A stretch of 64,000 nucleotides of DNA, taken from the NCBI GenBank assembly GCA_021234155.1, contig JAJEKV010000058.1:5220600-5284599 (forward strand), given 5' to 3'. Origin of the DNA: Isoetes taiwanensis (lineage: Eukaryota > Streptophyta > Lycopodiopsida > Isoetales > Isoetaceae). A program made the translations under genes and the position numbers. The notes under the pieces were generated by a model. It was not told the origin of the DNA. It saw only the letters and a program-made list of their open reading frames with translations, and searched no databases. Below are positions 34,540 to 46,361 of this stretch, one piece after another; the first letter of the stretch is position 1, and the number at the start of each line of letters is the position of its first letter.

Positions 34540-35512
34540 CCTAGGCTCCAACATGCCACCTGGGCTCCAGCATGCCACCTAGGCTCCAACATGCCACCTG
34601 GGCTCCAACATGCCACGTGAGCTCCAACATGCCAAGTTGGCTCCAACGTGCCACCTAGGCTCAAGCATGCCAAGGTGGCTCAAATATGCCACCTAGGCTC
34701 CAACATGCCAAGGTGGCTTCAACATGCCACGTAGGCTCCAACGTGCCAACTAGTCTCCAACATGCCTCGTGAGCTCTAGCATGCCACCTAGGCTCCAACT
34801 TGCCACCTAGGCTCCAACATGCCACCTCGGCTCCAACATGCCAAGGTGGCTCCAACATGCCACCTAGGCTCAAGCGTGCCAGTGTGGCTCAAACATGCCA
34901 CCTAGGCTCCAACATGCCACCCACGCCCAACATGCCACGTGGCTCCAACATGCCACCTAGCATGCCACCTAGGCTCCAACATGCCACCGGCTCCAACATG
35001 CCCAATGCGGAGCTCCAACATGCCACGTGAGCTCCAACATGCCAAGGTGGCTCCAACGTGCCACCTAGGCTCAAAGCGTGCCAAGGTGGCTCAAATATGC
35101 CACCTAGGTTCCAACATGCCCACGCAGGGCTCCAACATGCCACGAGGGCTCCAACATGCCAACTAGGCTCCAACGTGCCTCGTGAGCTCTAGCATGCCAC
35201 CTAGGCTCTAACGTGCCACCTGGGCTCCAACATGCCACCTAGGCTCAAGCGTGCCAAGGTGGCTCAAACATGCCACCTAGGCTCCAACATGCCACATAGG
35301 CTCCAACATGCCACCCACGCCCAACATGCCACGTAGGCTCCAACATGCCACCTAGCATGCCACCCAGGCTCCAACATGCCTCCAACATGCCACGTGAGCT
35401 CCAACATGCCAAGGTGGCTCCAACGTGCCACCTAGGCCCAAGCGTGCCAAGGTGGCTCAAATATGCCACCTAGGCTCCAACATGCCACGTAGGCTCCAAC
35501 ATGCCAACTAGC
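34540..35512. repeat. Minisatellite array 1, about 20-bp unit
   Basis: About 45 copies of GGCTCCAACATGCCACCTAG and close variants lie head to tail. One variant swaps the middle for AAGGTGGCTCAAACATGCC. Units contain CATG and often the palindrome CCTAGG. Open frames on both strands translate to repeated HVGA, ACWSLGG or NMPPRLQ strings and are artefacts. The same array continues at 39581 after an inserted TIR element. Confidence 0.92.
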
Positions 35513-36404
35513 ATTAGGGCGGATTTGAGGTCTGAAAATGGCCCATATCTTGGATGCCAGAATTCCACGTCATGTTTCTCGCGACCAATGATGTTTGCGC
35601 ATTTTTTTCCAAAGTCAGTATTAGTTGGCAAGTAGAAAGAGGAGCAGGCTTACTTGGCATCCACATGGCAAAATTTCATAGGACATGTTTGTGCATTCAT
35701 TGCAACCACATTAATGGCCTGCATTTTTCGAAAATCGTATCGCGGACCAAAATAATGGCTACTTTTCCCGCCTACTGTGCACATGCCCACATGCACCAAC
35801 CACCTTATCAAATTTTGGCACCAAGATTTCCATTGTTCACATTAGCGCCGCTACGTGCATCCTCTCCGCCTTCGCTCTTCATTTGGAATCCAAGTCTCCA
35901 ATAGTATTTGTGTTTTTGCGGAGCGAGCATAGAGTTAAGCAACAATGGCGAGGCGATGTGCGGACAAGCAAACGTACGTTACATGCCATGTTTTTACTGC
36001 CCAAATTTTCATTCTGAAGTTTTCCTACTTTTCAGCTCTTCCCATTCATCGTATTGCTCCCTGCCATTCATCTTACAATTCAACGACCGATCTGTATCTC
36101 TAATTGCATCCATCATTGCTCCTAGTACTTCTACATTGCTTCTGCAGTTCATCACTTACAAAATAATAAAGGCATGACGGTGGAAGGATATCTATCCATA
36201 GGCTTGTGGGTGAGAATGCTATCCTTAACGAAGGGTGACTATGGAGTTACATCGCCGGAGCGACATTCATACACAATGAATAGGTAGAACTATAGGGTTC
36301 AAAATAAATGCTATGGATAGTATATTGCAAAAAAAAAGGGAAGGGAGGGTGGGAAGGGATTTTAAGAGGAGGATATTTGCAAATTTGCACCCTCAATAAT
36401 ACAT

Positions 36405-36472
36405 GGATCACACCATGCGAAAATGCATATGCACTTTGTAAATGTGTAGTGAGATTTCGCGTCATGTGATCC
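36405..36472. repeat. Hairpin GGATCACACCATGCGAA, copy 1
   Basis: The left arm GGATCACACCATGCGAAA pairs with the right arm TTTCGCGTCATGTGATCC, with a short mismatch bubble. The loop is about 32 bases. Confidence 0.65.
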
Positions 36473-37173
36473 TTGCTTCTTTTTTCTTCCCTTTTCTTGA
36501 TTTATATTCACTCACTGAATCAAATATTTTTCTTTGGGCTATATTTATCAGATGTTGGGGATTTGAGACTAGGGAAAAGCATTACTAGCATCGTTGTTGT
36601 CTAACATATGGACATAAGAGACATGCTTTTCCAAGATATACATTCAGGGCAATGGGCATCTAGTTTTACGTTGTAAAGTTGTGGGAGCCGAGCTTGAAAG
36701 TCGTCCCATGACCTCATTTAAGCGAATTATGCAAGCCTCAAAGTTATGAGAATGGTGTCCTTGCAATGAAGAAATGTTTGATAAGACGTGCATCCAGGGT
36801 TGTTGAAAAAATGAGTTACAAGATATTTGCTCCATTAGAGGTGTTTACTAATGCCACGACACAAAAGCTCCAAAGACATATTGTATAAAATGTCACTTTC
36901 ATGAGCCTTTGGATCAGTTAACTCAAAGTGTCACATATGGAAACATTGTTAGGTTTGATAAAATAACATAAAAATCTTATTTAATAAAGCTTTGGTTGTT
37001 GGTAAAGTGTTGGCTTATTGATTAACTGTTTGTATTTTGCTTTGGGACCCTCTTTGAAAAAGTTTAGTTCATAAAACATAATATAACTTGGAATGATACA
37101 TATTTTATATGCAAATGGGAAACTATTGATGAGGGACTTGGTGTTATTATCTATTGACAACAAACAAGAAAGT

Positions 37174-37838
37174 GGATCACACCATGCGAATTTAGTATAT
37201 TCCAACATTTTAGCTTATACAAAATTCGCTTGGTGTGATCTTTTTGGAAAAAGATGACTTCCTATAGTAAAATTACTTTGATTATCTTTTAATAAAAGAA
37301 ATATATATGTGTCTTATTTGAAGTTAAGTGTGGATATGTGACGTGCTCATCTATTGATAAAGTGTTTGCTTTTTGAAAAGGGCTAATAACTTTATGTACT
37401 ACTAGAGTTGGTAAAGTATTTTAGATGCAAATAGGATGCTTGATGTGATCCTTCTTAAAAAAAGATATGCTCTTTGAAAAGGACTAATAACTTTATGCAC
37501 TTGGGGTGGTAAAGCATTAAATGAGAAGGGGGTACTTGTGTTTAATTTTAATTTGACAACAAATAAGAAAGTGGATCACACGATGCTAATTTAGTGTGTT
37601 CCATATTTGTTGCATATGTACTATTAAGCTTGGTGTGATCCTTCTTGAAAAATAATATGCTCTTTGAAAAAGGGATAATGACTTATGTACTTAAGAGTGG
37701 TAAAGCATTTTAGATACAAATAGGAATGAGTACTTGTATAATTTTAATTTGACAACAAATAAGAAAGTGGATCACACCATGCTTAATTTAGTGTGTCCTT
37801 TTTTTTTTTGCATATGTATTATTCGCTTGGTGTGATCC
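37174..37838. repeat. Three more GGATCACACC hairpins in a degenerate tandem repeat
   Basis: Copies at 37174-37240, 37572-37641 and 37769-37838 have left arms GGATCACACCATGC (one with CGATGC) and right arms GCTTGGTGTGATCC. Between them GAAAGTGGATCAC and TGCTCTTTGAAAA recur, so the whole block is a decayed tandem array with a unit of about 200-400 bases. A related but diverged hairpin is at 38722-38788. Confidence 0.65.
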
Positions 37839-38721
37839 ATCTTGAAAAAAAAAAATAGCTTTCAAGTAAAAACGAAGGAAAGAAATATCTTATTTAAAGT
37901 GTAAAGTGTTAGTATATAAAGTGTTGATTTATTAAAATACTATTTGTTTACGCTTAAGTTGTAAGTTCAATATTTGTGTTTCTATTTACTTTTTTACGCT
38001 TAAAGGACACCGGTAATTTCTTATATGCAATTTACAAGATGAAGATTTCGTGATCATATAAGGATGGCTTTGACCTTCAATGTTCATAAATTTTATGAAT
38101 GTTTGCATATAAGAATGTCACATATCATATTTTCTTAAAAAATGGTCATCAAATGGATAACTAGTCAAAGAGTTCTTCTACTACTTGAAGAGTTTCAAGA
38201 CTCATTTTTGCTATAATTTAAATAGCAATAGATTTTTAAAGGAATCTATTGTTAAAAGTAGTCAAAGACTTCTTGTATTAGAGGTATCTAAACACAAACA
38301 CCATAACCTTTGTACTTCAAGAATGTATAAACCCTTCGCATTGCAAAGTATAATGTCATTTATTAGCATCTTCACGGACATTTCCCCTTCCTTATCGGAA
38401 GCAGCTCATCTCAATGAACTGTATTCGATTCCGAATGCCTTCATCCTCTCTCAATCTCTCACAATATCCTAGGAGGCCAGAGTTACCGTCACCACAAAAT
38501 CGGACTAAACTTGAAACGTCCTGAAATGACGGTTTCTTGCCAATCAACGGATCCAATGGATATAAACTGCCATCCGCCCAGATGTCGACACTTTTTGAGC
38601 CTGCAAGACACAACACGTCAAGGTCTTAGTTCTTATTTTTTAGACCTCTTTTTTTGCGATTGAAGACTGGAGCATATTCGTGAGTCAGTTCCACACATCA
38701 TTTGGAGCTTCCATACTGCGT

Positions 38722-38788
38722 GGATCGCACGGCGCGAAATGAAGGTGTACAATTTGTATGCCCCAGCACAATTCGCTTCGTGTGAGCC
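38722..38788. repeat. Diverged hairpin GGATCGCACGGCGCGAA
   Basis: The left arm GGATCGCACGGCGCGAA pairs imperfectly with TTCGCTTCGTGTGAGCC. It has the same layout as the hairpins at 36405-37838. Confidence 0.5.
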
Positions 38789-38951
38789 GAACGTCCGTAC
38801 TAACCTCGTTTTTGAAATTTGCAACGTGCATATGGAAATCGAAAAGTCCATTCTCCTACAATCCATGCTTTTATACATTAAGCAAATTCAAATTTCGAAT
38901 TGTAGGGGGCAGGAAGCCTGTATTGGGATGAAGTAAAGATCCCGGTTAATG

Positions 38952-39153
38952 CTGGGTTCACATGGACGAACTGCGAAGCGCTGGCTTAAAACCTGCTGAA
39001 CTTGGGCAGAGGCAAAAAAATTCAGCTCCGTTTTGGAAAATCAGCCCTTGCAAGATCCAACTTGCGTAGCTGATGCAGCGCTGAATTTTTTAATCAGTGC
39101 TGACTCCACCAGAACTCAGCGGAGAGCCTAAACTTCTCCATGTGAACCACCCA
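38952..39153. mobile_element. Small MITE-like element, about 200 bp
   Basis: It is bounded by inverted GGTTCACATGGA (left) and TCCATGTGAACC (right). No coding potential and no certain target duplication are seen. Confidence 0.5.
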
Positions 39154-39580
39154 TAAGGCGCAGCCGCAGCGCCTCGAAATGAAAGTCTGATACAAAGCTT
39201 CAACCTACACATTCAAATTTTGAAATGTGGAAGGCGGGAAGCTTGTATGGCCATGGCCTCTAAATGAAAATAGCGCAAGAATCGGTGACACGCACGCTTG
39301 GTATCTGACAAAGCAAGAGACACCGTCATAAGTTGCCAGTATGCTATAATGCAAGTGGCTTTTTAGAAGCGCCACATGTTGCATCAGCCTGTCTGACAAC
39401 CAACAGAATTAAATACATATGGCGCCATGAATGCGCAATCCCCCTTATTCCGGGAGAATATTCCAAGTAAATCTGTAATGATGAGATTTGGTATCCTAGT
39501 TGGCATCGGAAAAAAGGAGCGGAAATATGACGTGGAATGGCTGATAGGAGGCCATTTTGAGACCCCAAATCCGCCCTAAT

Positions 39581-40490
39581 GGCTCCAACGTGCCACCTAG
39601 GCTCCAACATGCCACCTAGGCCCAAATATGCCAAGGTGGCTCAAACATGCCACGTGGGCTCCAACATGCCACCTAGGCTCCAACGTGCCAAGGTGGCCCA
39701 AACATGCCACGTGGGTTCCAAAATGCCACCTAGTTGGCTCAAACATGTCACGCGAGCTCCAACATGCCATCTAGGCTCCAACATGACACCTAGGCTCCAA
39801 CATGCCACCTAGGCTCCAACATGCCACCTAGGCTCAGACATGCCAAGGTGGCTCAAACATGCCGCGCAGGCTCCAACATGCCACCTAGGCTCCAACATGC
39901 CACCTAGGCTCCAACATGCCAAGGTGGCTCAAACATGCCGCGAAGGCTCCAACATGCCACCTAGGTTCCAACATGCTCAAACATGCATGTGGGCTCCAAC
40001 ATGCCACCTAGGCTAAAACATGCCATGGTGGCTAAAACATGCCACCTAGTCTCCAACATGTCACATAGTCTCGAACATGCCACCTAGGCTCCAACATGCC
40101 ACATAGTCTCCAACGTGCCACCTAGGCTCCAACATGCCACCTAGGCCCAAATATGCCAAGGTGGCTCAAACATGCCACGTGGGCTCCAACATGCCACCTA
40201 GGCTCCAACGTGCCAAGGTGGCCCAAACATGCATATGCCACATGGGTTCCAACATGCCAACTAGTTGGCTCAAACATTCCAAGGTGGCTCAAACATGCCA
40301 CAAGGGCTCCAACATGCCACCTAGGCTCCAACATGCCACCTAAGATGCCAAGGTGCCTCAAACATGCCACGCGGGCTCCAACATACCACCTAGGCTCAAG
40401 CATGCCACCTAGGCTCCAACATACCACCAAGGCTCCAACATGCCAAGGTGGCTCAAACATGCCACCTAGGCTCCAACATGCCACCTAAGT
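39581..40490. repeat. Minisatellite array 2, about 20-bp unit
   Basis: This continues the 34540-35512 array in the same orientation with the same two unit types, CATGCCACCTAGGCTCCAA and GCCAAGGTGGCTCAAACAT. It ends at about 40490, where unique sequence begins. Confidence 0.92.
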
Positions 40491-43400
40491 CAATGTTCTG
40501 AGTCTATTAGAAGAGCCAATTTATGGATTGCGGGAGATGCCCATTCGTTGCCAGGATCATATGGAGAGGACATTTGAGACAAACTACTTTCCAAAAGGTG
40601 TTAAGGGTCCGTCTTCTGGCGTCAACACCGTCCCTCTAAGTGATGATACTATGCAAGATCCTGTTCAAAACGACTAATGATTGTCTACTTCTACACCAGG
40701 TCTGTCTCGAGAAAAAAATATGATGCATGTCTGTGAGTTAACTGGATCATGCAACGACGGTGGCCGTAAACATTCAAAATCTTCAGAGCACACATTCCAT
40801 AGCACAGACCCTATTTTTCTTCACTTTCATAAAGACCTACAAAGACCTATAAATTCCGGTTGAGGAAAATCGTGTCGGTCAGAATCCGAAATCTTGATTT
40901 TCTTGGACAGAACGAGAACCGACAATTTGGCATGCTGGACGGTTAAATTGCAAAGTTGGACGGACGATTTGCATAGTCTAGCTTGACGGTTAAATTGCAA
41001 AGCTGGACGAACGATTTGCATAGTCTAGCTTGGCTTGATTACATGTCTAGCTTTGCAATTTAACCGTCACACTTAAGTCTAGCATTGGCTTGATTACACA
41101 AAATAATAAACCTATATTGTATATTTTCGATGAAAAGCAATAAAGAAAGCATCCTATTTAACGGTCGTGATGGGGCGAGATGAACGGGCTAGATTGCGAT
41201 CTAGGCCCTATCATCCTATTGGTTTGCCATTAACGGGACAAAATACCGTGTGTTTTCTTTCCCGCCTTACGCAATGGGTGGCTATGGCGATGGCCGGCTA
41301 TCTGTTTTCTTTCCCGCCCTGCCTAGTTTGCACAGTGCTCCTACTCAATAGGCATCTATGGTGATGGCCGCCTATCTTTTCCCTTTGCTCAGCAAATCCG
41401 GCAAAGAAAAGTGCCTATGGCAATGGCAAGCTTTGATTGTTTACAAAAATAAAGATGAATCGGACACTGCTCTAGATGCCCAAGCGAACATACAGATCCG
41501 TCTTCCAACATGTTTTCAGGTTCCATCAAGTAAATCCGGCATGCTTGTTTATTCTGTAACCAGCATATCTCCTGTAGATGATATGCACAGGCCATATTTG
41601 CGCAGGATGGGATTTGAAATAACAACATTTAGGCGCCTCAGGGCAGATCTTCCAACCAGATCCGGGTAATCGCATTTAGACTATGCATCCGGTCTGTTCA
41701 TGTCCATCTTTTCCATTTGCTTAGCAAATCCGGCAGCGTCCTTGCGACAATCAAGATGCTGATTCAGTTGTTTGTGGGAGCTCTTAGGTTTCTGCAAAAC
41801 CTAGCTCTGGAAATGATGCATGTATCTGGTAAGAAAGGCAAACGCCATACTGCTGCTATTCACTTCATGAAGTCGCCTCCAGCCTAGTATGGCTATGACG
41901 AGTTTCTTTCTGATATTTAGATCCAGCCTAAAATGGCTCTGTCGAGTTTTATTATGCCGTTTAATCTTCATTGGGGGCGCAAAGAAGAGGATCATGTTGC
42001 TAAACCAGACATACGATTGTAAGAAAGTAAGGAAGTTTTTTGTCTGTTTGATTCTGTATTTGTTTACATATGATCGTGTGATTTGGTGCCTCTTATGTCC
42101 AATGCAGAAGCTCCCTGGATTTTATTTTACTTGAAAATGCTGGCGGATTGGCTATGGTGGATATCCTTTATGGCAGAAATGCCAGCCGATCTGCATGCCT
42201 TTGAAACTCGGATATGGAATGCTAAGGTGCTCATTTTGCATTTCCCTGGGCTAGACGGGCTATTTCTAGGCAGAGCCTGTTGATTCGTGCAACCTTGCCT
42301 GCTGCAGACTCCCATGGCTGCAACCTTAGCTTCTGCAGAGCTATTATTCTCAGGTAATACTATTTTTGTTTTCTTGTTCTTTATTTCTTTTTTTTTGTCT
42401 TGCATGCCCTTTGTCCTTTTCATTTTTGAAGCCAAAATTTTCTTGGAGAACTAAGATTCCACAATGAACAGGGCATTCGGGTATGGCTTGCATATATTTG
42501 GATAGCACAGCATATTTTAGTGGAAGGAATAGCTCCAGATCGAGCATTCAAGGAAGCCAACCAGCACAAAGTAATCGGGTCAATACCCTGGCTAATTGAA
42601 ACAGTTGCAATCAAATTGATGTTAAAGTGATGTTCCACTTGATTTAATGTTTTTAAAACTTTTGAAATCAATTTAAGTTGATGTTTTGAACCTTAAGGGA
42701 AACCTTGGTTCCCCTGAAAATAATCTTCTGAAATGTTTTGAACTTTAAATGTTTTTGCCTAAGTTAAACCAGTGAAACGGAGTCAAAATTTGGATTGCAA
42801 CTTACAATGCCTTTTATGGACTTGTTTGGGTTCGATTCCCAAAAAGGCTTTTCTAAAATAAATATGAGTTATATGAGAAACAAAAATATTTAATATATTG
42901 ACTTTCAAAATGTGGTTATTTTTTTTAACCACTATTGTTTTTAATTAATTTAAAAAAAAAACTATGTATTGTTAGTAAATTGAAAAAAAGGCCATAGGTA
43001 GTTTTATTTATTTTTTTTGCAAAATAACACTTGAAACAACGTGTCTTTTGTTGATAAAAACAACACTTCTCAACGTCGCTTTTTATTTTCTACGTGTTCT
43101 TTTTTTTTTTTACACTTTCATTTATAGCATTGTAATTTAATTCTTCATGTGTTGTAATTTAGTTTTTCATGTGGATTTCTCGAAAAATTATGTATGTTTT
43201 TTAGGGAAAATAATGTCAACTTAAAAAACTACAAGTAGAGAAAAAAAAAACAGCACGCATAGAAAAGGAAAAAACAACTGTCTGTTTTAGTTTTCCACAT
43301 GTAAGAATATTCAAATCTAGATGTGTTATTTAGAAGACAAACAACGATTGGCTCCTCCAAAAACAATAGTCAAGAAAAAACCACACGTTGACAAAAATCT

Positions 43401-43610
43401 GCTAAAAACAACAGTGAAAAAAAGGACACGTTGACCAAAAAACAAAAAGGTGCCAAAAAACCACCGTGGGAAATTTTTGCCAAAAAACCACTGTCTCTTT
43501 GTGCAAATCCGGATAAACGGGCCACGTGGACTTTTGGGGCCATTTTGCTGTTGTTTTTGGCATAAAACAACACTTTCGTACAACTAAAAAACAACTGTGG
43601 ACCAAAGATT
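40491..43610. other. Right part of the 11 kb element, no gene seen
   Basis: At 40900-41090 there are repeated TTAAATTGCAAAGNTGGACG units partly in inverted orientation. Between 41390 and 41740 the word TTAGCAAATCCGGCA recurs. Short ORFs at 41167-42435 resemble no protein I know. The region 42900-43600 is A/T-rich, with frequent AAAACAAC words near the right terminus. Confidence 0.6.
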
Positions 43611-43622
43611 GGGGTCAGTGTG

Positions 43623-44150
43623 TGACCTCGAGAGATAAGAGGTCATCCAGGAATGCATTGATAGGGAAGCACCTCTAGTCAATGCCTACCACGGGAAGGA
43701 TCCTTCACGCCCAAATACGAGGAGGACGCTACCTTCACGCCCAAGGCAACTAAAGATGTAGGCATGAGTGTCATCCTAGGCATTATAGGTCGCTGTCTCC
43801 ACGGCCATGATGGAAGAAGCATCCTCTTCCTACGCCGGGAGATTAGTCATGCATCCATTTAGTCCCCTTATAACCATAATACTATTAATTATTGAAATGG
43901 TACTAACTTAGTATTGACCTGCAGGCCAATAGAGCGCTCCGGTGGGCAAAAGGGGTCGAGCTACAAAGACTCGCAACACAATTGTAATTGGAATGTGTTG
44001 CAAGGAATGAAGAGTACCGGGAAGCATAATAATTATGTGATTGATAGACTTGGATAAACACTACTATTGTTTAAACTTATTGAATATTGTAATGTCATAA
44101 TAAAATTTTAAGGTAATTCTAATAAATGTATAACTGTAGTAATAATAAAT
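43623..44150 (+). other. E2 3' noncoding region, second part
   Basis: It starts TGACCTCGAGAG and aligns with minus-strand E1 around 8950-8500 (CCTCTAGTCAATGCCTAC, GCGCTGTCTCC-like, CGGCCATGATGG). No ORF is seen. Confidence 0.75.
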
Positions 44151-44160
44151 TGTATGCATC

Positions 44161-44751
44161 CATGGAATAATTTAAGGGCTAAACTTAGCTATTTGGCGAT
44201 TTTTTGGCACATTTTCAAAAAAATTGGCTAAAGTGAATGGAAAAAATTGGGAAAAAAATAATAATTTTAGCTTAACTTTTTTCAGGACTGCACCAATCCT
44301 GGAGCTCTTTAGCCAAACGCTAGAAAGTAAGAGAGTGAAATTTTATATTGTTTAGCTAAGACATAGAAACTTTTAGGATGAATTTCGGGCTAGTTTAGCT
44401 AACATCATTCTAGTTTATATGAAATATATGATTAGCTAGCATTATGAATTAATTTGAGTCTTAGACTTTGCTAGTTAGCATTATTTTAGAATGTTTTCAC
44501 AAAGAAAATGACTAAAATAAGTGGAATATATTGAAAAAAGGTATAGTAATTTGGCTTCACATTTTCTGTTGGCGACACCATAGAAAGTTTTGAGATGATG
44601 TTTGGGTTAGTTTTGCTAAATGCTAGAAAGTATGAGAGGAAAAATATTGTACAGTTTAGCTAAACCACAGAAAGTTTTGGGATTCATATCGAGCAAATTT
44701 AGCTAAAGTCATTCTGGCTAATAAGAAATATGCGATTAGTAATTTATTCCC
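44161..44751. mobile_element. MITE, 591 bp, 10-bp TSD
   Basis: It is flanked by TGTATGCATC at 44151-44160 and 44752-44761. The ends have a short imperfect inverted repeat (GGAATAATTTA and GGGAATAAATTA). It is AT-rich with internal AGCTAAA repeats. The 9-11 bp duplication suggests a Mutator-type origin. E1 lacks it at the matching place. Confidence 0.75.
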
Positions 44752-44788
44752 TGTATGCATCAAGTTGGTTGCAGGACAAGAAGATCCC

Positions 44789-44841
44789 AAGGTGGGGAGA
44801 ACCACGATGCTGCGGACAGCATCATTTTAAGGTGGGGAGAA
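44789..44841 (+). promoter_or_regulatory. E2 duplicated polypurine tract with intervening hairpin
   Basis: AAGGTGGGGAGA (44789-44800) is followed by the perfect stem GATGCTG-CGGA-CAGCATC (44806-44823). AAGGTGGGGAGAA (44829-44841) then abuts the LTR. Order and stem match E1. Confidence 0.8.
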
Positions 44842-46361
44842 TGTGACATTCCAGTACGATATACGGTCCCAAGACGTATACCATACTGCACCGTCAGGCG
44901 TACACGCCATCCCAACTGACATGTACGCCGACGTGTAGCCAAGCAAGTAGCGCCCTAGGGGGCAACTTGCAAGGGTGCGCACATTTACTAATGCGTGCAC
45001 TTTAACCCACTAAATATTAAGTGGCCATACCAAGGGTCGTGGAAACCCTAACCCTAACTGATAACCTATGTAAGGCAACCAAACCCTAACTTTTCCTTTT
45101 CGTCCACAGCCCTTCAGAGCTCCGTTTTGCGCGCTCCAAGAGTCAATCTCGACTCCCGAGACCTGCCTGAGCAGTCTAGCTCGTCAGTTTCCCTTTCCGA
45201 CCGCATCTCAAAGCAAGACAGCGACATGGAAGCATTCCGAGCAGGAGGAGCAAGCCAGGGATCAGGTATTTCGTCAATTCAATAGCCTAATCCGCCTCCC
45301 AGACATAGAGTTAGCAGGTTTAGCCTATTGAATTGCCTATAGCAGCCACCTAGACCTCTAGATAGCGAGCCATAACTAAAGAACCTAACTTCTGTGATGT
45401 AGATTAGATATTATTCTTTAGTTCTTCGATGATATGGATGTATTGATGATCTCTGTGGACTCATTGTATTGGGAAGGGGGGTAGAGGCCTAAAAGCCTAG
45501 TAGTTGATGCTCCTAGATAGTCCTCTTTAGTGCACTACTAAATTTTGGCCTGTGTACAAGAGCCACACCTGGTTGTGGATGAAGGGGCCAGACTGGTTCA
45601 TAAGGGGGTTCATGTCCTGACTCATGAGAATGATCCCTCTGGTGTGTAAAGCCTACCGGGGATCCCTAGGGACTAGGTCTAATAGCTTGTCACTGCGTGT
45701 GGGCGAGGCATGGGCTCGACACCCATGGAGTGATGCGTCACTCTCCATTGGGTTCAAGTCGGATAAGGGCAGTGGCCCTCTAGTCACCTTGAGTCAGCAT
45801 GTAGATCTCTGGAGGGAGTGATCCCTACCTGCCCCATCGGAACTGGGAAGATGCAACCCAGGAATAGCCCCTTTGGCTATGCATCCGGCGGGCTACAGTC
45901 AGGTCCCAACACTTTTCAGCCTACTCTGCAAAGTGTGCACAGGAGGGGCGGATGGAGCGGACTACCCAATTGCCATGTTCCTTTGCCAGCCAACTCCACT
46001 GTTATTGCACTCTGTCTGCTAGATCTCTGGAGACCCAAGCTTGTTAGTCCACCCTTGTGTCTGAGCCTGGGTAGAACTCCCTTATGTGATGTACTGATCT
46101 TTGTCTATGCAGATATGTGGTGAGCCATCCCTCGTGGTGGTCATATGATATTGATGTATGTACTACTGACGTGTATATTACGCTTCCGCAGCTAGGTAGG
46201 CCCTGAGGGAGACAGGGTAAATGACCCCTTCATTCTTCCCACTGGAACATTCAAGGTTGCAGTGATACGTGGAGGGCCCTATATTAGCTTGGAGCTGGTA
46301 TGGGGGATGAACTCCTATTTGTATACGGTGAGTGCACCGTATATGAGTAGGGGACGTCACA
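44842..46361 (+). repeat. E2 3' LTR
   Basis: It begins TGTGACATTCC and ends GGGGACGTCACA. It resembles the E1 LTRs in its termini and in blocks such as ACGCTTCCGCAGNTAGGT and AGTAGGGGACGTCACA, but is clearly diverged. AAACCCTAACCCTAA telo-box words lie near 45050. Short ORFs within it are not supported as genes. Confidence 0.88.

Larger units (their letters stand above)
35513..39580. mobile_element. 4.1 kb TIR element inserted in the minisatellite
   Basis: The ends are inverted ATTAGGGCGGATTTG (35513 onward) and its complement ending at 39580. About 31 bases match with two or three differences, followed by CCACGTCAT in both. The array unit is split exactly at the ends, but the duplication is unclear (AGC left, GGC right). 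Inside are palindromic hairpin repeats (36405-38788) and a small MITE (38952-39153). No transposase is visible. Confidence 0.7.
32562..43622. mobile_element. 11 kb CAC-ended TIR element rich in tandem repeats, no transposase seen
   Basis: The ends are CACACTCACCCC (32562-32573) and the inverted CACACTGACCCC (43611-43622). Inverted similarity extends to the shared word TTTGGTCCAC. A TGA duplication (32559-32561 and 43623-43625) restores the E2 sequence that is seen intact in E1. A 3-bp duplication with CAC termini fits the EnSpm/CACTA superfamily. The interior consists of tandem-repeat fields, a LINE scrap and a nested TIR element. Apart from those I see no gene. Confidence 0.7.
1..46361 (+). 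mobile_element. Ty3/gypsy chromovirus E2, fragmented host for other insertions; 5' LTR not seen
   Basis: Pieces of one plus-strand element appear in the correct order: leader hairpins (889-1159), extra ORF (1473-1929, 5771-6727, 21270-21407), gag (21540-23222), pol (23223-23883 and 29920-32361), 3' noncoding region (32362-32561 and 43623-44150), polypurine tracts and the 3' LTR (44842-46361). Each gap is filled by another element flanked by a short duplication. Without the inserts about 10 kb remains, which fits the roughly 10.6 kb of sister element E1 once its CACTA insert is removed. No primer site or 5' LTR is seen upstream of 889, so the 5' end is displaced or lies outside the window. Frameshifts and stops make it non-functional. 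Confidence 0.85.

Noticed and set aside
34661-40488. Long open frames with ACWSLGG, HVGA or NMPPRLQ repeats
   Set aside because: They occur on both strands and in several frames because the minisatellite unit lacks stops; this is not coding evidence.
34540-40490. Repeat-spacer look suggesting a CRISPR array
   Set aside because: Units are contiguous minisatellite copies of about 20 bp without unique spacers, and the genome is a plant.
43326-43605. Phe-rich minus-strand ORFs
   Set aside because: They come from A-rich sequence near the right end of the 11 kb element, with three overlapping frames and no domain.
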